Origin: Archangium sp.
Lineage (GTDB): Bacteria > Myxococcota > Myxococcia > Myxococcales > Myxococcaceae
Assembly: GCA_030681645.1 (NCBI GenBank)
Contig: JAUXRX010000002.1
Location: 248,001 to 312,000 of the forward strand
Length of the DNA stretch: 64,000 bases
Reading direction: 5' to 3'
Both the position numbers and the translations under genes were made by a program. The stretch's first letter is position 1. Each line of letters opens with the position of its first letter. Below, one piece after another: positions 49,698-56,914 of this stretch. Below the pieces are notes generated by a model, which worked only from the letters and a program-made list of their open reading frames with translations, made no database searches and had not been told where the DNA came from.

Positions 49698-50602
49698 GCG
49701 CGGCGATCGAGATCAAGGGGCTGAGCAAACACTTCGGCGCCAAGGTCGCGGTGAACGACGTCACCTTCAACGTCGAAGAGGGCCACATCTACGGCCTCAT
49801 CGGTCCGAACGGCGCGGGCAAGACGACCACGTTCTCGATGATGTGCGGCTTCCTCTTCCCGACGAAGGGCACCATCCGGGTGCTGGGCCTCGACCCGACG
49901 GAGCCGGGGGTGCTCAAGCAGAAGGTGGGCGTGCTCCCGCAAGACGCGATCCTCCCTCCGATGTGGCCGGTGGGCGAGCTGCTCACCTACTACGGCGAGC
50001 TCTCCGGACTGCCGAACGCCGAGAGCGAAGCGAAGGCGGCGCTCGAGCGGGTGCAGCTGCCCGAGACCTGGAACGTGCAGGCAGGAGCGCTCTCGCACGG
50101 CATGCACAAGCGGGTCTCGATGGCGCAGGCGCTGATGGGCTCGCCCCCCATCATCTTCCTCGACGAGCCCACCGCGGGCCTCGACCCGAAGATCGCCGCC
50201 TCGGTGCGCGGGGTGATCCGCGATCTGAAGGGCAAGCACACGGTGGTGGTCTCGAGCCACAACCTGCAGGAGCTCGAGGAGCTCTGCGACGCCACCGCGA
50301 TCCTGGACAAGGGCAAGCTGGTGAGCGCCTCGACGATGGCCGAGCTGACGGGCCAGATGGCCGAGTTCCGCGTGCAGATCGCGCGAGGCCAGGTGCCCCT
50401 CGACGACCTCAAGGCCCTCACCGGAGTGAAGGACGCGAGGGTCGAAGCCAACAACGTCCTGTGCGTCTCCTTCGACATCCAGGCGGTGCAGCCCGAAGAG
50501 ATCATCACGCGAGCCGTGGGCCTGCTGGCCGCCAAAAACGTGCTCTTCCTCACGGTCTGGCGCGGCAAGCGGCTCGAAGAGCGGGTGCTGGCGCTGACCT
50601 AG
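49694..50602 (+). CDS. ABC transporter ATP-binding protein
   Basis: 302 residues. Walker A GPNGAGKT, Q-loop in LPQD, signature LSHGMHKRVSMAQAL (LSHGM in place of LSGGQ), Walker B IIFLDEPTAGLD, H-loop SSHN. C-terminal extension after about 225. Similar to exporters of the NatA type. Substrate unknown. Coupled to the permease by 4 bases. Confidence 0.9.
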   Translation: MSAAIEIKGLSKHFGAKVAVNDVTFNVEEGHIYGLIGPNGAGKTTTFSMMCGFLFPTKGTIRVLGLDPTEPGVLKQKVGVLPQDAILPPMWPVGELLTYYGELSGLPNAESEAKAALERVQLPETWNVQAGALSHGMHKRVSMAQALMGSPPIIFLDEPTAGLDPKIAASVRGVIRDLKGKHTVVVSSHNLQELEELCDATAILDKGKLVSASTMAELTGQMAEFRVQIARGQVPLDDLKALTGVKDARVEANNVLCVSFDIQAVQPEEIITRAVGLLAAKNVLFLTVWRGKRLEERVLALT

Positions 50603-50605
50603 CCT

Positions 50606-50654
50606 GTCTCCCTCTTCCTGCGCAGCGGGGAGAGGGCTGGGGTGAGGGGCGCGG
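50606..50654. repeat. CTCTCCCCG palindromic repeat, copy 6
   Basis: CTCCCTCTTCCTGCGCAGCGGGGAGAGGG then CTGGGGTGAGGGGCGCGG between the stops of two convergent genes. Nearly the same as the copies at 7224 and 27799. Confidence 0.7.
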
Positions 50655-51473
50655 CTACTCCGCGTCGGCGAAGAAGAGCGGATCGCGCTGCACCAGGAAC
50701 TGGCTGATCGCCGACTGCGCCGTGGGGTTGAGCTGCGCGAACTGCACGCCCATGCCGGGGAACGCGTCAGGCAGCTTGTCGTTCACCTCCCGCACCCACT
50801 GCACCACGCCCCTGGCCTCGATCCGCTCGCCCGACGGCAGCGAGAACGAGAGATCGACCTCGGTGCCCAGGGGCAGCAGGTTGACCGTGGCGACGAAGAG
50901 CCCGCCATCGGAGATGTTGGCGGAGAAGCCGTTGAAGAAGTTGTTGTCCGAGGTGAAGTCGACGGCCGCCTGCATCTTCACGCGCGGGCTGGTGCGCTGC
51001 GGCTTCTTCGCGGCGGGTGCGGCGGCGATCACCGCCTCGGCAGTGGGCACCGCGCGCGGCGCCGGAGAACGCACGGTGGCCGCCAGCGGCGGAGGCGGCG
51101 CCGCCCGGGCCCGCTCCTGCGCCTCGGCGATCGCCCTCTCATCCGCGAGCACCTGCTGGGCGAGCTTCTGCAGCTGCCCCTTCACCCCGGCCACCTGGGT
51201 GCGCACCGCGGCGTTCACCTCGCGCCGCGCCTTCACCGCGGCTTCACGCGCCGCCCTCACCCGGGCAAACCCCGCGTTCGGATCGATCACCGGCGGAGTG
51301 GCCTGCGCCCGCTGCGCGATCGCCGCGTCACCTGCCTGGCTGGCCTGGCTGCGCAACGTGGCGAGGCGCTGGGCCAGCTCACTGCTCACCTGCGCCAGCC
51401 GGCTCAGCTCGGCGTGCAGGGCGGCCTCCTCAGACTGCAACTCGGTCTCGGCCCGGCTCAATTCGACATCCAC
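50655..51473 (-). CDS. PilZ-domain protein with coiled-coil N-terminus
   Basis: 272 residues. N-terminal Ala/Glu/Arg coiled coil and a Pro/Ala linker, then a PilZ-like domain: KKPQRTSPRVKMQAAVDF, NFFNGFSANISDGGLFVATV, LPLGTEVDLSFSLPSGERIE. This is the myxobacterial form of PilZ (TIGR02266), with the c-di-GMP RxxxR reduced to RTSPR. The GTG at 51473 has AAGGAG six bases ahead, much better than a GTG at 51515. Likely a c-di-GMP effector or degenerate relative. Ends FFADAE. Confidence 0.85.
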   Translation of the reverse strand: MDVELSRAETELQSEEAALHAELSRLAQVSSELAQRLATLRSQASQAGDAAIAQRAQATPPVIDPNAGFARVRAAREAAVKARREVNAAVRTQVAGVKGQLQKLAQQVLADERAIAEAQERARAAPPPPLAATVRSPAPRAVPTAEAVIAAAPAAKKPQRTSPRVKMQAAVDFTSDNNFFNGFSANISDGGLFVATVNLLPLGTEVDLSFSLPSGERIEARGVVQWVREVNDKLPDAFPGMGVQFAQLNPTAQSAISQFLVQRDPLFFADAE

Positions 51474-51606
51474 GTACGGCTCCTTGTGAGGGCACAGCGC
51501 GCCCCGATTCTGCACCTGCCGTACCCGGTAGCCGAGCCCACGATTCTCGGCAGTTCAAGATTTCATGAAGGGGTACAACTGGTTACACGCGGGTCCCTGA
51601 TGACTT

Positions 51607-51846
51607 CTACTTGTGACGGACGAGGGCTTGAAGCAGGCGCCCGGTGGGGGGAGAGGTCAGCAGCAGGTGCCCCGTCGCCTCGGCGAAAGCGTAGAGATCT
51701 CCCCACGCTGCGGGGTCATCAGCCCACAGTTCGACCTCCGGCCACTGCCGAAGCGCCTTCGCCAGCTCGATGATCGGCAGGGGACAGGCTTTCCCGCGCG
51801 CATCGACCAGGTGAGCTGAAACCTGAAGTCTTTTGATCTCATTCAT
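51607..51846 (-). CDS. TusA/SirA-family sulfur carrier-like protein
   Basis: 79 residues. VDARGKACPLPIIELAKALR has the family CPxP motif (Cys and cis-Pro); VELWADDPAAWGDLYAFAEA and LLLTSPPTGRL complete the small alpha/beta fold. Such proteins relay sulfur as a persulfide on the Cys. The gene is divergent from the triple CPFC protein by 75 bases. ATG at 51846 or 51855. Confidence 0.82.
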   Translation of the reverse strand: MNEIKRLQVSAHLVDARGKACPLPIIELAKALRQWPEVELWADDPAAWGDLYAFAEATGHLLLTSPPTGRLLQALVRHK

Positions 51847-51921
51847 GTGCTGCATTGCGCGACATTCGACGCCTTTGCTATGAGCCGCGCGGCATTCCTC
51901 TCCAAGGGAGCAAAAATACTC

Positions 51922-53892
51922 ATGAAACCCTCAGTCATCATCGCCCTCATCGTTGGCGGTGTCGTCGGCTTCGCCGTCGGCAACATGTTCCAGCGCCCCT
52001 CTTCCGACGGCAGCGCGCCGTCCGCAGTCGTTGCAGCCCCCACCCCTGCCGGCGCCCCGCGCGCGCCCGGCGCCCCCGCAGGTGACGACGCGGTCTACAA
52101 GGTTCCGCTCGACGAGTCGCCCATCCGCGGCCCGGCCAGCGCGCTGGTCACCATCGTGGAGTTCTCGGACTACCAGTGCCCGTTCTGCTCGCGCGCCCAC
52201 AACACCATCGTCGAGCTCGAGAAGCAGTACGAGGGCAAGATCCGCGTGGCGATGAAGCAGCACCCGCTCGACTTCCACCCGAACGCGAAGCCGGCCTCGC
52301 TGGCCGCCCTCGCCGCCGGTGAGCAGGGCAAGTACTGGGAGATGCACGACAAGATCTTCGCCAACCAGCAGAACCTCGACGCGGCCACCTTCGAGGGCTA
52401 CGCGAACAGCCTCGGCCTCAACGTCGAGAAGTGGAAGAGCGACATGCAGAGCCAGAAGTTCCAGGCGCAGATCGCCAAGGACACCGCGCTGGCCATGCAG
52501 ATCGGCGCCACCGGCACCCCGGCCTTCTTCATCAACGGCAAGAAGATCTCGGGCGCGCAGCCCATCGACAACTTCAAGCGGGTGATCGACGCGGAGCTGA
52601 GCCGCGCCCAGGAGCTGGTCAAGGGCGGCACCCCGGCCGACCAGGTCTACGCGAAGGTCATCGCCAACGGCGTCTCGGCCCCCGCGCCCGCGCCTGCGCA
52701 GCCCAACCAGCCCTCGGCGCCCGCGCCCGCGGCGATCCGCAAGGTCGACGTGCCCGCCGACTCGCCTGCCAAGGGCGGCAAGGCCGGCCCGAAGGTCACC
52801 ATCGTCCTCTGGTCTGACTTCCAGTGCCCGTTCTGCTCGCGCGTGGTGCCCACCCTCAAGCAGATCGAGGACAGCTACGGCGACAACGTGAAGATCGTCT
52901 TCCGCAACCAGCCGCTGCCCTTCCACAACAACGCCAAGGGCGCCGCCGAGGCCGGCATGGCCGCCAACGAGCAGGGCAAGTTCTGGCCGATGCACGACAA
53001 GATGTTCGCCAACGCCACCGCGCTCGATCGCGCCTCGCTCGAGCGCTACGCGCAGGAGATCGGCCTCGACGTGGGCAAGTTCAAGGCGGCCCTCGACTCG
53101 GGCAAGTTCACCAAGCGCGTCGAGGAAGACTCGGCGGCGGGCATGGCGGTCGGTGCGAACGGCACCCCCACCTTCTTCATCAACGGCCGGGAGTTCGTCG
53201 GTGCGCAGCCCTTCGAGGCGTTCAAGAACGTCATCGACGAGGAGATCAAGAAGGCCGACGCCATGCTGGCCCGCGGCATCAAGGCGCAGGACCTGTACGC
53301 CGAGTTCCAGAAGGAAGCGGGCAAGGCGCCGCCTCCGTCCGCTCCCGGCGCTCCGGAGCCCACCAAGGTCGTCACCGACCTGAACATCACGGGCGCGCCC
53401 TCGATGGGCCCGAAGAACGCCCCGGTCACCATCGTGGCGTTCTCCGACTTCCAGTGCCCCTTCTGCTCGCGCGTGGTGCCCACGCTGCACGACCTCGAGA
53501 AGCAGTACGAGGGCAAGCTGAAGATCGTCTTCAAGCACCAGCCGCTGCCGTTCCACAACAACGCCAAGGGCGCCGCCGCCGCGTCGATGGCCGCCAACGA
53601 GCAGGGCAAGTTCTGGGAGATGCACGACAAGCTCTTCGCCAACCAGCAGGCGCTCGATCGCCCGTCGCTCGAGCGCTACGCGCAGGAGCTCGGGCTCGAC
53701 GTGGGCAAGTTCAAGGCCGCCCTCGATTCGAACAAGTTCGACGCGTACATCACCGCTGACTCGGCCGAGGGCATGCGGGTCGGCGCCAACGGCACCCCTA
53801 CCTTCTTCATCAACGGTCGCCAGGTCGTCGGCGCGCAGCCCATCGACGCGTTCAAGTCGGTCATCGACGACGAGCTGAAGAAGAAGAAGTGA
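51922..53892 (+). CDS. Membrane-anchored protein with three DsbA-like thioredoxin domains
   Basis: 656 residues. N-terminal anchor (SVIIALIVGGVVGFAVGNMF) then three homologous DsbA/Thioredoxin_4 domains, about 55-245, 275-460 and 478-656. Each has CPFC (Cys86/89, 302/305, 513/516), a cis-Pro in TGTPAFF or NGTPTFF, and an internal NEQGKFW.MHDK. helix. Pro/Ala linkers separate them. CPFC recalls DsbG/BdbD-type and the SCO/ScsC-like group. Domains 2 and 3 are much closer to each other than to 1. Triple tandem copies in one chain are rare. The ATG at 51922 is preferred, with AAGGGAG upstream. Confidence 0.88.
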   Translation: MKPSVIIALIVGGVVGFAVGNMFQRPSSDGSAPSAVVAAPTPAGAPRAPGAPAGDDAVYKVPLDESPIRGPASALVTIVEFSDYQCPFCSRAHNTIVELEKQYEGKIRVAMKQHPLDFHPNAKPASLAALAAGEQGKYWEMHDKIFANQQNLDAATFEGYANSLGLNVEKWKSDMQSQKFQAQIAKDTALAMQIGATGTPAFFINGKKISGAQPIDNFKRVIDAELSRAQELVKGGTPADQVYAKVIANGVSAPAPAPAQPNQPSAPAPAAIRKVDVPADSPAKGGKAGPKVTIVLWSDFQCPFCSRVVPTLKQIEDSYGDNVKIVFRNQPLPFHNNAKGAAEAGMAANEQGKFWPMHDKMFANATALDRASLERYAQEIGLDVGKFKAALDSGKFTKRVEEDSAAGMAVGANGTPTFFINGREFVGAQPFEAFKNVIDEEIKKADAMLARGIKAQDLYAEFQKEAGKAPPPSAPGAPEPTKVVTDLNITGAPSMGPKNAPVTIVAFSDFQCPFCSRVVPTLHDLEKQYEGKLKIVFKHQPLPFHNNAKGAAAASMAANEQGKFWEMHDKLFANQQALDRPSLERYAQELGLDVGKFKAALDSNKFDAYITADSAEGMRVGANGTPTFFINGRQVVGAQPIDAFKSVIDDELKKKK

Positions 53893-53921
53893 GCTGACGC
53901 TCCCTGTTTCTGGGGAGAAAA

Positions 53922-53963
53922 ACGGCCGTCGCTCCTATCGGGGCGACGGCCGTTCTGTTTTTT
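53922..53963 (+). terminator. Strong Rho-independent terminator
   Basis: An 11-base perfect stem, ACGGCCGTCGC and GCGACGGCCGT, with a 10-base loop, followed by TCTGTTTTTT. It lies 29 bases after the stop of the triple thioredoxin gene. A run of A before the stem means it could also work on the other strand. Confidence 0.93.
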
Positions 53964-54475
53964 CACACTGCCAACACGAGACTTCGGCCCTCAGCACAGC
54001 GACCACGCGGAGTCCGTCGACCAACCACCACCACGCCAGCCCGAGGGACCAGGCCACTCCGCTGCACTGCCCGCTCTCCCCCTGCACCCCGTCACACCGG
54101 TGCCGACTGCGAACCCCATGAGAGGAGCGACAGCCATCGTGAACGATCGATGGCTGCCTGCTCGAGGCGACGTCTCTCCCTCCCCTGACGAGCGCGCTGG
54201 GACTGGCTTGCGGCCATCCCCCCGGACAACCACACCCCGCCCTGCTCGCTCGTCCTCGTTCCCCACCCGCCCAGAATGGGTGGCTGTGCAACGGCAGGGC
54301 CGCAGTGGATTGGCTGCAATCCCGACCGCTTCGGGCCGAGGAGTGTCCAATCCACTTGAATGGCGACCTCCAGAGTGTCCACTCCGGTGGACATGGAGCC
54401 GACCGCAGCTGAACGCTGGGCGAGTACAGCTCTGGGTCAAGGCAGCCGATTTCGCAGCTGAGCTATGGTGCCTTC
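53964..54475. other. Noncoding gap with inverted and direct repeats
   Basis: No convincing gene: overlapping frames in both directions have poor, Arg/Pro/Ser-rich composition. Visible structure lies near the downstream gene: AGTGGATTGG (54304) and CCAATCCACT (54347), a perfect 10-base inverted repeat; GTCCAC-TCCG-GTGGAC (54377-54392); and GAGTGTCCA repeated at 54341 and 54373. These could be activator sites for the sigma-54-type regulator gene, or a structured leader or small RNA. I could not place a -24/-12 promoter with confidence. Confidence 0.45.
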
Positions 54476-55954
54476 ATGGCGGCGGCGGCGGGCGAGCATG
54501 AACTCCTGTTGGAGATGACGCGGTGGCCTTCTCCTGACGGCACCGGCCCCTGGCTCGAGCGGATCATCGCGAAGCTCGCTGAGGAGATCTCTGCGGAGCG
54601 CGGCTACGTCGAGCTCTACCGGAAAGACGGCCAGACGCTCACGGTCTCGTTCCGCTGCACCTCGGAGCAGGAAGAGGAGATTCGCTCGGTGACGTCGAGC
54701 GGCATCGTGGCGTCCGCCATCGCCTCGGGGAAGACGGTGCACACGCCCTACGCGCTGCTCGACGAGCGCTTCGGCAAGCAGCCCTCGGTGCAGAACCAGC
54801 GGCTCGAGGCGGTGATCTGCGCGCCGCTCTCGGGGTTGCAGGCCGGCGTGCTCTACCTCGAGGGCCGGCGCGGCAAAGGCGCGTTCAAGGCCGAGCACGT
54901 GGCGCTCACCGAGCACGTGGCGCGCTTCCTGGGTCCGGTGCTGGAAACGCGGGCCCCGCACGAGGTCCAGGCGCAGGCGGACCCCACCCGGCCCTTCCGC
55001 GAGAAGCTGCGGCTCGACGCCCTGGCGGGCCGCAGCGCGGCGCTGGCGAAGATCTTCGAGCAGCTGCAGCTCGTGGCGCCGCTCGACATCACCGTGCTGC
55101 TGACGGGTGAGTCGGGCACCGGCAAGACGCAGCTGGCGCGCGCCATTCACGACAACTCGCCGCGCAGAGACGGGCCCTTCGTCGAGCTGAGCTGCGCGGC
55201 GATCCCCGAGTCGTTGTTCGAAGCAGAGCTCTTCGGCACCCGGCTGGGCGCCTTCACCGGGGCGCGGCAGCTCGACGGCAAGGTCGACTCGGCCGAGGGC
55301 GGCACGCTCTTCCTCGACGAGGTGGGCGAGATTCCCCTCGCCGCGCAGGCGAAGCTGCTGCAGTTGCTGCAGAGCAAGCAGTTCTACGCGCTGGGCTCGA
55401 CCGACCTGCTCACCGCGAACATCCGGGTGATCGCCGCGAGCAACTCGCAGCTCGAGACGCTGGTGGCCGAAAAGCGCTTCCGCGAAGACCTCTTCTACCG
55501 GCTCAACACCTTCAGCGTGCGGGTGCCCTCGCTCTCGGAGCGCCGCGAGGACATCGGGCCCATCCTCGAGCTGCTGGTCAAGAGAGTGGCGTTCGAGCAC
55601 TCGATGCCGGCGCTGCCGCTGTCGACCAGCATGAGGCTGGCGTGTGAGACGACGGAGTGGCCGGGCAACGTGCGGCAGCTGCGCAACAAGCTCGAGCAGG
55701 CGTTGATTCGCGCCGTGGCCGAGAGCTCGGCGCAGATCGAGGCGCGACACCTCGAGGGGCGGCCCGCGAGCGCGAGCGACGGGGCGGCGAACACCTTCGC
55801 CGAGGCGACCCGGTTCTTCCAGCGCGAGCTGCTGCGCCGCGAGCTCGACGCGTCGGAATGGAACGTGCGCGAGGTGGCGCGGCGGCTCGATCTGACCCGC
55901 AGCCACGTCTACAACCTCATTCGCACCTTCGGGTTTCAGCGGGAGCCGAAGTGA
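54476..55954 (+). CDS. Sigma-54-dependent transcriptional activator with GAF domain
   Basis: 492 residues. GAF-like sensor (LERIIAKLAEEISAERGYVE, then LEGRRGKGAFKAEHVALTEH), AAA+ core with Walker A GESGTGKT, the sigma-54-contacting LGAFTGA loop, Walker B GGTLFLDEVGEI, sensor RVIAASNSQLE, and EWPGNVRQLRNKLEQALIRA. A Fis-type HTH closes it (NVREVARRLDLTRSHVYNLI). The activator probably controls its own cluster or sigma-54 promoters elsewhere. Next gene overlaps by 4 bases. Confidence 0.93.
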   Translation: MAAAAGEHELLLEMTRWPSPDGTGPWLERIIAKLAEEISAERGYVELYRKDGQTLTVSFRCTSEQEEEIRSVTSSGIVASAIASGKTVHTPYALLDERFGKQPSVQNQRLEAVICAPLSGLQAGVLYLEGRRGKGAFKAEHVALTEHVARFLGPVLETRAPHEVQAQADPTRPFREKLRLDALAGRSAALAKIFEQLQLVAPLDITVLLTGESGTGKTQLARAIHDNSPRRDGPFVELSCAAIPESLFEAELFGTRLGAFTGARQLDGKVDSAEGGTLFLDEVGEIPLAAQAKLLQLLQSKQFYALGSTDLLTANIRVIAASNSQLETLVAEKRFREDLFYRLNTFSVRVPSLSERREDIGPILELLVKRVAFEHSMPALPLSTSMRLACETTEWPGNVRQLRNKLEQALIRAVAESSAQIEARHLEGRPASASDGAANTFAEATRFFQRELLRRELDASEWNVREVARRLDLTRSHVYNLIRTFGFQREPK

Positions 55955-56541
55955 AGGCAAGACAGCCCCTGCACCTGATCATCGTCAGCTACCCCAGCCG
56001 CCTCGACGCCACGCTCGAAGAGATCGCCCACACGTTGGCGCGGGGCGCGACCGAGACGCGCGTGGTGGAGCGGGCCCAGGCGCACTCGGACTTACGTTTT
56101 CTCATCAGACAGTGGCACTTGAGGGATCGCGACGTTCGGACGGTCGATTTGGTGGGCCACGGCGGCGGCGGGAGATTCAAGCTGGGCGATGAGCTGCTCT
56201 TCGCCAGCGACGGCACCGGTGTCGAATTGGTCGACGAGCTGACCCCGTTCCTCTCGGAGCGCGCGACGCTGCGCTTGCTGGGCTGCTCAGTGGCGGAGAA
56301 AGACACCCCGCTGAGCGTCACCAGGGCCTTCGACGGGCAGTCACTGCTCCGGCAACTCGACGCGCGGCTCGGTTCGCATCAGCGAGTCCTCGCCCCGACC
56401 CGAGCGCTCTTCACCACCGACTACGGACCGCACGGACTCAATTCGCGCGCCAAACGATCTCTCGTAGGCAGTACCACCGCAAGGAGGCAGCACCATGGCC
56501 GCAGGAAGACGCAGCAAACCAGCAGCAAGCAGCCGAGATAA
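55951..56541 (+). CDS. DUF4347/caspase-like (CHAT-related) protein with a His/Cys pair
   Basis: 196 residues from a GTG behind GGGAGCCGAA. A strand VSYPSRL, helix, then VDLVGHGGGGRFKLGDELLF with His70, and LRLLGCSVAEKDTP with Cys112. The spacing, HG.G.(F/L).LG..LL then (L)LGCxVA, matches DUF4347, a caspase-hemoglobinase-like fold close to CHAT, in which that His and Cys are the expected dyad. Usually DUF4347 sits at the start of giant adhesins; here it is alone in an operon with a sigma-54 activator. Tail after about 165 is Arg/Gln-rich and may be an overlap artefact. The family call is by eye. Confidence 0.62.
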   Translation: MKARQPLHLIIVSYPSRLDATLEEIAHTLARGATETRVVERAQAHSDLRFLIRQWHLRDRDVRTVDLVGHGGGGRFKLGDELLFASDGTGVELVDELTPFLSERATLRLLGCSVAEKDTPLSVTRAFDGQSLLRQLDARLGSHQRVLAPTRALFTTDYGPHGLNSRAKRSLVGSTTARRQHHGRRKTQQTSSKQPR

Positions 56542-56914
56542 GCGCAAGGCAACCACCCAGCCCGTCGGCGACGTGGCGGAGTTGCTGACCTTCTGGGACC
56601 GCGCGTTCGATCCCGGTGGGTACCAGGGCCTCACCGTGGAGGTCATCGGGCGCGAGAACAACATTCTCTCGTTCTACGTGCTGGACGGTGAAGGGAACCC
56701 GCAGCGAAAGGGCGGAGAGGCCGCGTTCACGATCAACCTCGACGACGGCATGGAGGCATGGAGTTCGCTGCCCTCTACCGCCCAGGACGTCGACCCCGAG
56801 TCGAGCCAGCGGATTGGCTACCTTTTCGTGAGCAAGCAGTGGCTGGGGCGGAACAAGAGCGGCATCAAGGTACTGGCAGAGCCCCCGAAATGGCCCCGGG
56901 CCTTCTCAATCTGA
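56495..56914 (+). CDS. Hypothetical protein, operon partner of the DUF4347-like gene
   Basis: 139 residues. AAGGAGG lies seven bases ahead of the ATG, a textbook ribosome binding site. A Lys/Arg-rich head (KPAASSRDKRKATTQ) then an alpha/beta segment: ELLTFWDRAFDPGGYQGLTV, FYVLDGEGNPQRKGGEAAFT, DDGMEAWSSLPSTAQD. It overlaps the previous gene by 47 bases in another frame and the convergent kinase gene by 9. No family recognised. Confidence 0.75.
   Translation: MAAGRRSKPAASSRDKRKATTQPVGDVAELLTFWDRAFDPGGYQGLTVEVIGRENNILSFYVLDGEGNPQRKGGEAAFTINLDDGMEAWSSLPSTAQDVDPESSQRIGYLFVSKQWLGRNKSGIKVLAEPPKWPRAFSI

Noticed and set aside
51931..53625. 564-residue minus-strand frame opposite the triple thioredoxin gene
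   Set aside because: Antisense shadow; its apparent repeats mirror the real internal repeats of the plus-strand gene.
51922..53892. Tandem CPFC repeats as an assembly artefact
   Set aside because: The three domains differ at many positions and have different linkers, so they are old duplications.
53991..54501. Overlapping frames of 100-150 codons in the 54 kb gap
   Set aside because: No ribosome binding sites, skewed Arg/Pro/Ser content in both strands, no recognisable motif.
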